Shown here piece after piece: positions 1 through 4,732 of a stretch of DNA of 5,137 nucleotides. A model generated the notes under the pieces. It ran no database searches and had not been told where the DNA came from. It worked only from the letters and a program-made list of their open reading frames with translations. How positions within the stretch are numbered: the stretch's first letter is position 1; each line of letters begins with the position of its first letter. A program made the translations under genes and the position numbers. Where the stretch lies: the NCBI GenBank assembly GCA_001828545.1, contig MHYW01000143.1, positions 1 through 5,137 of the forward strand, in the 5' to 3' direction. This stretch comes from Planctomycetes bacterium RIFCSPHIGHO2_12_FULL_52_36. Its GTDB lineage: Bacteria; Planctomycetota; Brocadiia; Brocadiales; Bathyanammoxibiaceae.

Positions 1-173
1 GTTAGTTCCTTACAAATCTTTACCAGTCTTGGGATGACAAAGTCTATGTTGGAGGAGTCAACGTGGTCAGAAATTACCAGCCCCCTGAAGTCCTTGGCCT
101 CACAACGTCTGGCCAGTTCCCCTGGCAAGAGGGCGCCATCTGACAATAGGCTATGGGTATGGAGATCAAACAT
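1..173 (-). CDS. PHP-domain phosphoesterase, histidinol-phosphatase-like (5' part only)
   Basis: The reverse strand from the ATG at 173-171 gives 57 open codons that run off the left edge, so only the N-terminus is seen. It opens with MFDLHTHSLLSDG, the PHP motif I: H5 and H7 form the HxH metal ligand pair, followed by D12-G13. PHP motif II follows as VISDHVDSSN, with D36-H37. PHP proteins are metal-dependent hydrolases in a distorted TIM barrel, and many small stand-alone ones are annotated as histidinol phosphatase-like phosphoesterases. The substrate cannot be read from this fragment. The ATG is chosen because the HxH motif normally lies at the extreme N-terminus and an in-frame TAG lies two codons upstream. 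No clear Shine-Dalgarno sequence precedes it. It is divergent from the diguanylate cyclase gene and has its own promoter candidate at 233-261. Family assignment is confident; exact function is not. Confidence 0.85.
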   Translation of the reverse strand, partial: MFDLHTHSLLSDGALLPGELARRCEAKDFRGLVISDHVDSSNIDFVIPRLVKICKEL

Positions 174-181
174 ATACAGCT

Positions 182-201
182 ATCAGCAATCAGCAATCTG
201 C
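182..201. repeat. Short tandem heptamer ATCAGCA
   Basis: ATCAGCA occurs twice head to tail (182-188 and 189-195), followed by a degenerate third copy (ATCTGCC). It lies just upstream of the PHP gene start, in what would be its 5' untranslated region, where a Shine-Dalgarno sequence would be expected. Whether it has any role is unknown. Confidence 0.4.
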
Positions 202-211
202 CTTAGGCGGA
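197..211. repeat. 15-bp palindrome, TCCGCCTNAGGCGGA family (one mismatch)
   Basis: TCTGCCTTAGGCGGA is a 7-bp inverted repeat around one central base, with one mismatch to the perfect form found at 3306-3320. It falls within the predicted 5' untranslated region of the PHP gene. Related copies lie at 3306-3320 and 3771-3785, with a decayed half copy at 4733-4742. Confidence 0.6.
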
Positions 212-232
212 CTGTACTGGGCTTACATTTTG

Positions 233-261
233 ATTATATATCCCCCTAAAAACCTTAGCAA
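233..261 (-). promoter_or_regulatory. Sigma-70-type promoter candidate for the PHP gene
   Basis: On the minus strand, TTGCTA (261-256, 4 of 6 to the -35 consensus) is followed after exactly 17 bp by a perfect TATAAT -10 box (238-233). Transcription would start near 226 and give a leader of about 53 nt before the ATG at 173. Its orientation fits the PHP gene, and no other minus-strand gene lies between. This is inferred from consensus match and spacing only. Confidence 0.5.
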
Positions 262-311
262 GTTAATTCATGTACGATGTTATGCGTATATAGCTTCATC
301 CATTGCAGGCT

Positions 312-388
312 GTAGCCGCAGGCTTTAGCCTGCGATTCGCAACCTGAAGGCTTCGGCCCTTAGGCTCAGCCAGAAGGGTTGCGGCTAC
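312..388. repeat. Twin-palindrome dispersed repeat (MITE/REP-like), GTAGCCGCA ends
   Basis: A 77-bp block is bounded by perfect 9-bp inverted ends, GTAGCCGCA (312-320) and TGCGGCTAC (380-388). Inside are two further foldbacks. One is CGCAGGCT-TT-AGCCTGCG (317-334), a perfect 8-bp stem. The other is CGCAACC (338-344) pairing with GGTTGCG (377-383). No open reading frame of interest lies inside. This nested symmetry is typical of non-coding mobile or REP-type repeats; a structured RNA cannot be excluded. Copy number elsewhere in the genome is unknown. Confidence 0.6.
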
Positions 389-419
389 CTGGTTCGCTGA
401 ACGTTGCAGTTACCTCCTT

Positions 420-449
420 AAAAACCCCACCAGACCCCTCCGTCTGGGG
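420..449 (-). terminator. Terminator-like hairpin on the minus strand
   Basis: Read on the minus strand, CCCCAGAC pairs with GTCTGG-T-GG across the loop GGAGGG (8 bp with one bulged T; the core CCAGAC/GTCTGG is 430-435 with 442-447). After two more G residues it is followed by five T residues (424-420). This has the form of an intrinsic terminator. No gene is recognised upstream of it on that strand, so it may insulate the PHP promoter, end an unseen small RNA, or be a chance foldback in repeat-rich DNA. Confidence 0.3.
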
Positions 450-511
450 CCGAGACGTGGAAAGACGTTTTTCTCCGGAGGTGAAAGTTCGGACACGGAG
501 CAACTTTTTCT

Positions 512-598
512 AATCCCCCCCCTTTACTAAAGGGGGTCGAGTTAGAGTATGGACCAGGAGAAATTGCGCCCTGTTTTCCCCCTTTGGAAAGGGGGATT
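512..598. repeat. Twin-palindrome dispersed repeat, CCCCCTTT/AAAGGGGG type
   Basis: Two palindromes lie 41 bp apart. The first is CCCCCTTTA-C-TAAAGGGGG (518-536, 9-bp arms) and the second is CCCCCTTT-GG-AAAGGGGG (578-595, 8-bp arms). The pair is bounded by AATCCCCC on the left (starting at 512) and GGGGGATT on the right (591-598), so the whole 87-bp block has inverted ends. Sequences of this form are dispersed intergenic repeats in many environmental bacteria. A 61-codon minus-strand frame runs through 418-603 but is made mainly of the repeat and has no protein-like character. Confidence 0.6.
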
Positions 599-635
599 TC
601 CACCTTAACGATTATCTTGCTTTATATATAACTGG

Positions 636-664
636 TTGACATAAGTATAGTGATATGCTAAATT
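636..664 (+). promoter_or_regulatory. Sigma-70-type promoter candidate for the diguanylate cyclase gene
   Basis: A perfect TTGACA -35 box (636-641) is followed after 17 bp by TAAATT (659-664, 4 of 6 to the -10 consensus). The predicted start near 671 gives an untranslated leader of about 80 nt, almost wholly occupied by two hairpins. An alternative -10 (TATGCT at 654-659) would have a poor 12-bp spacer. Confidence 0.45.
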
Positions 665-675
665 TCCGTTGCCTA

Positions 676-694
676 GTGCAATGTTTTGTTGCAC
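676..694 (+). promoter_or_regulatory. Leader hairpin 1 upstream of the diguanylate cyclase gene
   Basis: GTGCAA (676-681) and TTGCAC (689-694) form a perfect 6-bp stem with a 7-nt loop, TGTTTTG. It is preceded directly by TTGCCTA (669-675), a heptamer that recurs at 700-706 ahead of the second hairpin. No U-tract follows, so it is not an intrinsic terminator. It lies inside the predicted leader; function unknown. Confidence 0.45.
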
Positions 695-710
695 GACTTT
701 TGCCTAATTA

Positions 711-731
711 TGTGCCAGGCAATCTGGCACA
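711..731 (+). promoter_or_regulatory. Leader hairpin 2 immediately upstream of the ribosome binding site
   Basis: TGTGCCAG (711-718) and CTGGCACA (724-731) form a perfect 8-bp stem closed by a 5-nt loop, GCAAT. The stem ends 7 nt before the purine-rich GGGGA (739-743) and 21 nt before the ATG at 753, so it could affect translation initiation. It does not match the parts of c-di-GMP riboswitches I can recall. Its role is inferred only from position. Confidence 0.5.
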
Positions 732-752
732 CCAAACTGGGGAAAACTGGAG

Positions 753-2420
753 ATGTTAAATTCTATTCGTAGCAAGACAATAATTCTCTTTTTCCTCCTT
801 TCCTTTGGTCCTTTACTAATCTCAAGGCTTGTAATTTATCCTAAGGTCTGGGAGGCCTTCCAAGAGGTAAGGATAAGAGACCTAGAAAGCGTGGGTCACA
901 AGCAGGCCGAACTTATCTCCATGTGGATGAAGGAGCGCAAGGCCGATACTGCGGCTATCGCCAGGGAATATCTCGTAAGGTCCTTTTTAAAGTTTGTTCC
1001 GAGAGATAAGGAGTTTCAGGAACTCACCTCTTACCTCCGGTTCATAAAGGACAGATACGGTTACACAGAGATATCTATAGCGGACAGTTCAGGCAGGATT
1101 AGAGTATCCACCCGAGAGGATTTTGTTGGACTAGGCGTAGCGGAGTTTGACTACTTTCAGGAGGCCACAAAGGGCAACATCTTTATAACCCGTGTCCACC
1201 CCTCCGTCTTCCCCATTCAGAACGAGGCTGGGGAGATGGAGAAGGGGGTGCCTACCCTCTTTGTCTCTAGCCCCATAAGGGATGATGGAGACAAAACCAT
1301 CGGTGTAGTGAGTCTGATGGTGGATGTTACGGCCCTTTCCGAGGAGATGCGCCGGGTAAAGCTCGGCAGGACAGGTGAGACCTACCTGGTAGACGAAAAC
1401 GGCTACATGATTACCGACTCTCATTTTGTCTCTACCATCAGGGAGATGGGTTTAGTAAAGAAGCGGACGTCCCTGGAATTAAAACTTGTAGACCCTACTA
1501 CTGGCCAGCTCACCAAGGGGGCACAAGCATGCCTGAAAGGGGAACCTGGATACGATGCAGGAGGGTACCCGGACTATCGTGGGGTGAAGGTGCTGGGCTT
1601 CTGGCACTGGATTCCTGAGTACAATTGGGGGCTTATGTCTGAAATTGACGAGGCCGAGGCATATAGAGACCTCTATGAGCTGGACAGGGCCCTTATGTCT
1701 ATCAGCTTTGCCTTTATCTTGATAGTGGCGGCATCGGCAGTCTTCCTTGGACGGAGGTTCACCGCCCCCATTCTTCACCTGACAGAAGTTACAAGGAGCA
1801 TGGCCAGGGGAGACCTCAGCACTGCCGTGGGACTGAGGTCAAAGGACGAGTTCGGAGAACTGGCAACGGCCTTTGATACTATGAGGGAAGAACTAAGGCA
1901 AGATAAGCAGAAATTGGAAGAATTGAGTGTTACCGATGCACTCACGGGCCTTTACAATCGGAGATACCTGCAGACCAAACTGGTGGAGGAGGTTGTACGG
2001 ACTAATCGTTTCCACCGCCCACTCTCCATGATATTTATGGACGTTGATAGGTTCAAGAGTTATAACGATTCCTACGGACACCAAGAAGGGGACAAGGTTC
2101 TTAAGGGTTTAGCAGAGGTACTCCTGAGGGACACAAGGAAAAAGATAGATATAGCCTATCGCTATGGAGGGGAGGAATTCGTAGTGGTCCTGCCCGAAAC
2201 CAATGGTGAGCAGGCAGTGGTTGTGGCCGAGAGGGTACTCAAAAATTTTAGAGGGTTAGATTTCACACCTAAAGGGATTGTTGAACCAATTCACCTCACC
2301 TTCAGTGCTGGTGTTACTAGCCTCAAGGCAGGGGAGGAGAGTGCAAGTCTACTAGAAAGGGCAGACCATGCCATGTACCAGGCCAAGTCTATGGGTAGAA
2401 ACAGGGTTGTTAAGGCATGA
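753..2420 (+). CDS. Membrane-bound diguanylate cyclase: dCache sensor-HAMP-GGDEF
   Basis: A complete 555-residue protein predicted to condense two GTP into c-di-GMP in response to an extracytoplasmic signal. TM1 (about 10-30) is followed by a large periplasmic dCache sensor (about 31-313) with recognisable phrases such as ETYLVDENGYMITDS and WHWIPEYNWGLMSEID. TM2 (about 314-334), a HAMP linker (about 335-387) and a short signalling helix lead into a C-terminal GGDEF domain (about 393-555). The cyclase core looks active: DALTGLYNRR (395-404), MDVDRFKSYND (429-439) with metal ligand D430 and nucleotide-contact residues N438 and D447, the signature GGEEF (472-476), and the ending RADHAMYQAKSMGRNRV. 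The inhibitory I-site, normally RxxD, reads KKID (463-466), so product feedback may be weakened. No EAL domain is present. ATG 753 is preceded by GGGGA at 739-743 and GGAG abutting the start. The sensed ligand is unknown. Two hairpins precede it and a TPR gene converges on its 3' end. Confidence 0.95.
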   Translation: MLNSIRSKTIILFFLLSFGPLLISRLVIYPKVWEAFQEVRIRDLESVGHKQAELISMWMKERKADTAAIAREYLVRSFLKFVPRDKEFQELTSYLRFIKDRYGYTEISIADSSGRIRVSTREDFVGLGVAEFDYFQEATKGNIFITRVHPSVFPIQNEAGEMEKGVPTLFVSSPIRDDGDKTIGVVSLMVDVTALSEEMRRVKLGRTGETYLVDENGYMITDSHFVSTIREMGLVKKRTSLELKLVDPTTGQLTKGAQACLKGEPGYDAGGYPDYRGVKVLGFWHWIPEYNWGLMSEIDEAEAYRDLYELDRALMSISFAFILIVAASAVFLGRRFTAPILHLTEVTRSMARGDLSTAVGLRSKDEFGELATAFDTMREELRQDKQKLEELSVTDALTGLYNRRYLQTKLVEEVVRTNRFHRPLSMIFMDVDRFKSYNDSYGHQEGDKVLKGLAEVLLRDTRKKIDIAYRYGGEEFVVVLPETNGEQAVVVAERVLKNFRGLDFTPKGIVEPIHLTFSAGVTSLKAGEESASLLERADHAMYQAKSMGRNRVVKA

Positions 2421-2450
2421 GCCTCTACTCCCACCTAGGCTCCTTTTTGT
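2419..2450 (+). terminator. Possible intrinsic terminator of the diguanylate cyclase gene
   Basis: GAGCCT (2419-2424) pairs perfectly with AGGCTC (2437-2442) around a 12-nt loop, followed by C and then TTTTTGTT. The hairpin starts within the TGA stop codon and lies mostly inside the 3' end of the convergent TPR gene. The stem is short and the loop long, so strength would be modest. Confidence 0.35.
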
Positions 2451-3219
2451 TGTTTATGTCCTCAAGTGTTGACTTCGTTGCCTTGATGATGGCACGATTT
2501 TCCATAGCGGCATCCGGGATGACATCTGGCCCCTTTGAGAGGATATACTGGAGTCTTTCTATCGCCTGGGACTTCTGGCCTAACGCCCAGAGCACCTTTG
2601 CCAGGACGTACTGGTTGTAGAAGTAGTTCGGCGCTATCTCTACAGCCAGGTGGGCATGTATGCTGGCATCCTCCGTGTCATCGGTCGCCAGGTGGAACTC
2701 AGCCATAAACCTGTGGGGGCCACCGTAGTCGCACTTCTCGTCCAACCGTATGGCCCGCTGGAAATCCTTCTTTATACCCCCACCGAAAAGCCCCCCTACC
2801 CCGGACACCTTCTTCTTATCCCTGTAGGAGCCTGTACTCACGCCCCTCCAGAAATAGGCCTCGCCATTCTTATCATTAATATCTATAGCCTTGTCGGCGT
2901 AGTCAATACCGTCTTTGTAGCCCTGCAATACCTTATCGTCGTCGCTCAGGCAGTAGTAGGCAAGCTCAAAATTGGCCCTTGAAAGGCGGAGATAAATGTC
3001 AGAGAGGGCCTTCTCGTTGCCCTTATCCTTGGGGACTCCTGCAAGGGCCTCTTGATATTTCGTAATAGCCCCTTGTATGCTCGTAGCCTCCTCGCCCTCG
3101 TGGTTCCTGTGGGCAAAAAGCTTATCCCCTTCTTCCTGGCACTGCCTCCAATCCGCCCCATAGGTACAAGTAGCACTAATAGAAATAAACATTATTAGAA
3201 TAAGATTAAAGATATACAA
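2425..3219 (-). CDS. Exported TPR protein, TatT-like (TTG start)
   Basis: Read from TTG 3219, this is a 264-residue protein. Residues 1-21 (MYIFNLILIMFISISATCTY then G) are a hydrophobic signal peptide with a likely cleavage after YGA, before DWRQCQEE, so export to the periplasm is inferred. The n-region lacks a positive charge. The mature part is helical and TPR-like: AITKYQEAL (51-59), DIYLRLSRANFELAYYCL (74-91), a middle block with GLFGGGIKKDFQRAIRLD (143-160), then GGPHRFMAEFHLA, HAHLAVEIAPNYFYNQYVLAKVLWALG and QAIERLQYIL. The GGPHR...APNY order recalls the TatT (Tp0956-like) component of TRAP transporters, but no TRAP permease or binding protein is nearby, so this stays tentative. The frame extends upstream to a TTG at 3378, but that stretch holds a 15-bp intergenic palindrome and no signal peptide, whereas TTG 3219 has AAGGAGG five bases before it. 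It converges on the diguanylate cyclase gene with a 4-bp gap. Confidence 0.8.
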   Translation of the reverse strand: MYIFNLILIMFISISATCTYGADWRQCQEEGDKLFAHRNHEGEEATSIQGAITKYQEALAGVPKDKGNEKALSDIYLRLSRANFELAYYCLSDDDKVLQGYKDGIDYADKAIDINDKNGEAYFWRGVSTGSYRDKKKVSGVGGLFGGGIKKDFQRAIRLDEKCDYGGPHRFMAEFHLATDDTEDASIHAHLAVEIAPNYFYNQYVLAKVLWALGQKSQAIERLQYILSKGPDVIPDAAMENRAIIKATKSTLEDINNKKEPRWE

Positions 3220-3224
3220 GCGGC

Positions 3225-3231
3225 CCTCCTT
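3225..3231 (-). promoter_or_regulatory. Strong Shine-Dalgarno sequence that fixes the TPR gene start
   Basis: AAGGAGG on the minus strand (3231-3225, within AAAGGAGGG) is separated by five bases (GCCGC) from TTG at 3219-3217. This near-ideal site and spacing, placed directly ahead of a signal-peptide-like sequence, supports TTG 3219 over upstream in-frame alternatives. Confidence 0.75.
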
Positions 3232-3305
3232 TCTCCTAGTTATTGCTTCTCCAGCAAACAGTATGCAGACCGTCCAGGCAATAATGATTGTAAAATGGAG
3301 ACTTG

Positions 3306-3320
3306 TCCGCCTGAGGCGGA
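3306..3320. repeat. 15-bp perfect palindrome TCCGCCTGAGGCGGA
   Basis: Seven-base arms TCCGCCT and AGGCGGA flank one central G. It lies about 90 bp upstream of the TPR gene start. It is the best-formed member of a family with copies at 197-211 and 3771-3785 and a half copy at 4733-4742. Confidence 0.65.
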
Positions 3321-3392
3321 TTAAAATTTGCAATCTCTGGTTAAGAAAGGATACACCCTCTCCCTTAAATTTCCACAAAAATTTTTGTATTC

Positions 3393-3411
3393 CTGTGAGA
3401 CTTCTGAAAAA
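3393..3411. repeat. 19-bp direct repeat, copy 1
   Basis: CTGTGAGACTTCTGAAAAA is repeated exactly at 3612-3630, 219 bp downstream in the same orientation. The two copies bracket the twin-palindrome element at 3441-3573. This could be the scar of a duplication or insertion, or simply two members of a dispersed family. Confidence 0.7.
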
Positions 3412-3440
3412 CTCCCTATTTATAGACCTTACCCAGATAC

Positions 3441-3573
3441 TCCCTCCCCCTTGATGGGGGAGGGAAGGGAGAGGGTGATTATCAAATCTCTCACATATCT
3501 ATTTATATTATGCAAACTTAGACGTGCCAAATAATCACCCTCCCCCTACCCCCTCCCCTCAAGGGAGGGGGTA
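3441..3573. repeat. Twin-palindrome element with inverted CCCTCCCC-rich arms
   Basis: Two related palindromes face each other. The left one pairs TCCCTCCCCC (3441-3450) with GGGGGAGGGA (3456-3465) around TTGAT. The right one pairs TACCCCCTCCC (3547-3557) with GGGAGGGGGTA (3563-3573) around CTCAA. Each is followed inwardly by the same motif, GAGGGTGATTAT (3471-3482) and its perfect reverse complement ATAATCACCCTC (3531-3542). A 48-bp AT-rich core (3483-3530) separates them. The block is therefore a 133-bp inverted repeat with hairpin ends, resembling a MITE. No coding capacity is seen in the core. Confidence 0.7.
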
Positions 3574-3593
3574 AATTAGAGGCATTCACTGAC

Positions 3594-3630
3594 TTTTGCA
3601 GAGCTCTCTTACTGTGAGACTTCTGAAAAA
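3594..3630. repeat. Imperfect stem-loop including direct-repeat copy 2
   Basis: TTTTGCAGAGCTCTC (3594-3608) can pair with GAGACTTCTGAAAAA (3616-3630) over 15 positions, with 12 Watson-Crick pairs, one G-T pair and two mismatches, around a 7-nt loop. The right arm is the second exact copy of the 19-bp direct repeat (3612-3630). The left arm also forms an imperfect inverted repeat with copy 1 at 3393-3411, so the pair may mark the two ends of a degraded element. Confidence 0.5.
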
Positions 3631-3680
3631 AAATACCGGACGAAGCTGTCAAGATAGGCCCTAGATATCCAGTACTCAGA

Positions 3681-3714
3681 GAGATTGCTTCGCCTCTACG
3701 CTCCTTGCAATGAC
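3681..3714. repeat. Dispersed GATTGCTTC...GCAATGAC repeat
   Basis: The 34-bp stretch begins GAGATTGCTTCG and ends CCTTGCAATGAC, with ATTGC (3684-3688) and GCAAT (3707-3711) as inverted ends. It resembles a widespread intergenic repeat of environmental bacteria of the form GTCATTGCGAGG...GAAGCAATCTC, here reversed. Recognition is from general knowledge of that repeat type, not a search. Confidence 0.5.
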
Positions 3715-3730
3715 TTGGGACTTATCGGTT

Positions 3731-3761
3731 TTGCAGGGGCCTCTACCGTGCAGTTTATAGA
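3731..3761 (+). promoter_or_regulatory. Weak upstream promoter candidate for rplM
   Basis: TTGCAG (3731-3736) lies 17 bp from TTTATA (3754-3759) and 19 bp from TATAGA (3756-3761). Either -10 would start transcription near 3768, just before the palindrome at 3771-3785, and give rplM a normal leader of about 100 nt that uses its Shine-Dalgarno sequence. Match to consensus is modest. Confidence 0.25.
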
Positions 3762-3770
3762 CGCAGGTAA

Positions 3771-3785
3771 TCCGCCTACGGCGGA
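3771..3785. repeat. 15-bp palindrome TCCGCCTACGGCGGA
   Basis: Six-base arms TCCGCC and GGCGGA flank TAC. It is a variant of the palindrome at 3306-3320, located 83 bp upstream of rplM. If the weak promoter at 3731-3761 is used, this would be a hairpin at the very 5' end of the rplM-rpsI mRNA. Confidence 0.6.
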
Positions 3786-3830
3786 TGTTACCCATCTTTA
3801 TGGCAAATACGTGTCCAGGATTTTACGCTA

Positions 3831-3858
3831 TTGACATATTTTTTCTTTATGATATAAA
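3831..3858 (+). promoter_or_regulatory. Promoter candidate directly abutting rplM
   Basis: A perfect TTGACA (3831-3836) is followed after 16 bp by TATAAA (3853-3858, 5 of 6 to consensus). The predicted start near 3865 is only about three bases before the rplM ATG at 3868, so the mRNA would be essentially leaderless and the Shine-Dalgarno-like AAAGGA would overlap the -10 region. Confidence 0.5.
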
Positions 3859-3867
3859 GGACGGTTC

Positions 3868-4299
3868 ATGAAGACCTTCATAGCAAAAGAAAATCAGGTT
3901 GACAAGAAATGGCACCTGGTGGATGCCCAGGGGAAAACCCTCGGCAGGATGGCAAGCAGGATAGCCACCATCCTCCAGGGAAAACACAGGCCAATATATA
4001 CACCTCACGTGGATACGGGTGATTATGTAGTGGTAATTAATGCCAGGAAGGTGCGGTTAACCGGTAAAAAACTTGAGGAGAAGACCTACCAGCGCTTCTC
4101 GGGCTATCCGGGGGGGTTAAAGATTATCCCCCTGAAAGAGATGCTGGAGAGACATCCAGACAGAGTGGTCAGGCTGGCCGTGAGACGCATGTTACCCAAG
4201 ACCAAGCTGGGCGAAAGGATGTTAGAAAAACTGAAAATCTATGACGGAACAGAACATCCCCATACGGCGCAAAGACCTGTAGAATTAGCTATCGGCTAG
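3868..4299 (+). CDS. rplM: Large-subunit ribosomal protein L13 (uL13)
   Basis: A complete 143-residue protein, matching the usual bacterial length of about 142. It is an early-assembly protein of the 50S subunit that binds 23S rRNA. Family blocks appear in order: KWHLVDAQGKTLGRMAS (14-30), YTPHVDTGDYVVVINA (44-59), LTGKK...RFSGYPGG (64-83), AVRRMLPKTKLGERM (104-118), and HPHTAQRP near the C-terminus (130-137). The N-terminus MKTFIAKENQVDKKW matches the family's normal start. AAAGGA lies six bases upstream but overlaps the -10 box of the nearest promoter candidate. rpsI follows after 8 bp, the standard bacterial pairing, so the two are almost surely co-transcribed. No anomalies are seen. Confidence 0.98.
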   Translation: MKTFIAKENQVDKKWHLVDAQGKTLGRMASRIATILQGKHRPIYTPHVDTGDYVVVINARKVRLTGKKLEEKTYQRFSGYPGGLKIIPLKEMLERHPDRVVRLAVRRMLPKTKLGERMLEKLKIYDGTEHPHTAQRPVELAIG

Positions 4300-4307
4300 T
4301 AAGCAAT

Positions 4308-4721
4308 ATGGCAGAGACGACACAAGTTACTAAAAATACCCAAATCTTAGGGACCGGAAGGCGCAAGAGTGCAGTGGCGCGGGTGAGGATGATAGAGGGT
4401 AGCGGAAAGGTGACAGTCAACGAAAACCCTCTGGAAAAATACTTCACCAGGGCGAGGGACAGGGCCTACGTCCTGTTTCCCTTAAAGACGACGGAGACCC
4501 TGGGCAAATACGATATACACGTAAACGTACTTGGGGGTGGGCCTATGGGGCAAGCAGGGGCCATCTCTATGGGAATAGCCCGGGCCTTGCGAGAGGTAGA
4601 CGATAACCATGTAGAGAAACTCAGGGCCTACGGCCTCCTCACCAGGGATAGCCGCATGAAGGAGAGGAAGAAGTACGGGCAGAAGGGCGCTAGAAAAAGC
4701 TTCCAGTGGACCAAACGATAA
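4308..4721 (+). CDS. rpsI: Small-subunit ribosomal protein S9 (uS9)
   Basis: A complete 137-residue protein of the 30S subunit head, whose C-terminal tail reaches the P-site tRNA anticodon loop. Hallmarks are GTGRRKSAVARVRM (15-28), GGGPMGQAGAISMGIARAL (76-94), LLTRDSRMKERKKYG (110-124) and the basic tail ending QWTKR, which keeps the terminal arginine expected to contact tRNA. The first dozen residues (MAETTQVTKNTQ) form a short polar extension, making it slightly longer than the usual 130 or so. Only 8 bp separate it from the rplM stop, and no good Shine-Dalgarno sequence is visible there, so translation is probably coupled to rplM. No clear intrinsic terminator follows the TAA. Confidence 0.98.
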   Translation: MAETTQVTKNTQILGTGRRKSAVARVRMIEGSGKVTVNENPLEKYFTRARDRAYVLFPLKTTETLGKYDIHVNVLGGGPMGQAGAISMGIARALREVDDNHVEKLRAYGLLTRDSRMKERKKYGQKGARKSFQWTKR

Positions 4722-4732
4722 CCCATTAGTCA

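Noticed and set aside
418..603. 61-codon open frame on the minus strand
   Set aside because: It is built from the CCCCCTTT/AAAGGGGG repeats and the adjacent hairpin, has low-complexity composition (SKGGK, SKGGG) and no protein-like features.
636..752. Possible c-di-GMP riboswitch ahead of the diguanylate cyclase
   Set aside because: The leader is only about 80 nt and lacks the recognisable conserved core and tetraloop-receptor features of the GEMM families; only two simple hairpins are visible.
2417..2982. Plus-strand open frames at 2417-2620 and 2650-2982
   Set aside because: They are antisense shadows of the TPR gene, which has coherent TPR-like sequence, a signal peptide and a strong ribosome binding site.
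3220..3378. Upstream 53-codon extension of the TPR gene to TTG 3378
   Set aside because: It lacks a Shine-Dalgarno sequence as good as the one at 3225-3231 and contains the intergenic palindrome TCCGCCTGAGGCGGA.
3328..3534. 68-codon plus-strand open frame in the TPR-rplM gap
   Set aside because: It runs through the twin-palindrome element and the direct repeat, with no domain-like pattern or ribosome binding site.
3393..3630. Possible CRISPR array or phage attachment sites from the repeated 19-mer
   Set aside because: There are only two copies, 219 bp apart, with no regular spacers and no integrase or cas gene in the window.
3632..3830. tRNA or other standard structured RNA upstream of rplM
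   Set aside because: No cloverleaf, TPsiC-arm sequence or recognised RNA motif was found; the stretch is explained better by the dispersed repeat at 3681-3714 and the palindrome at 3771-3785.
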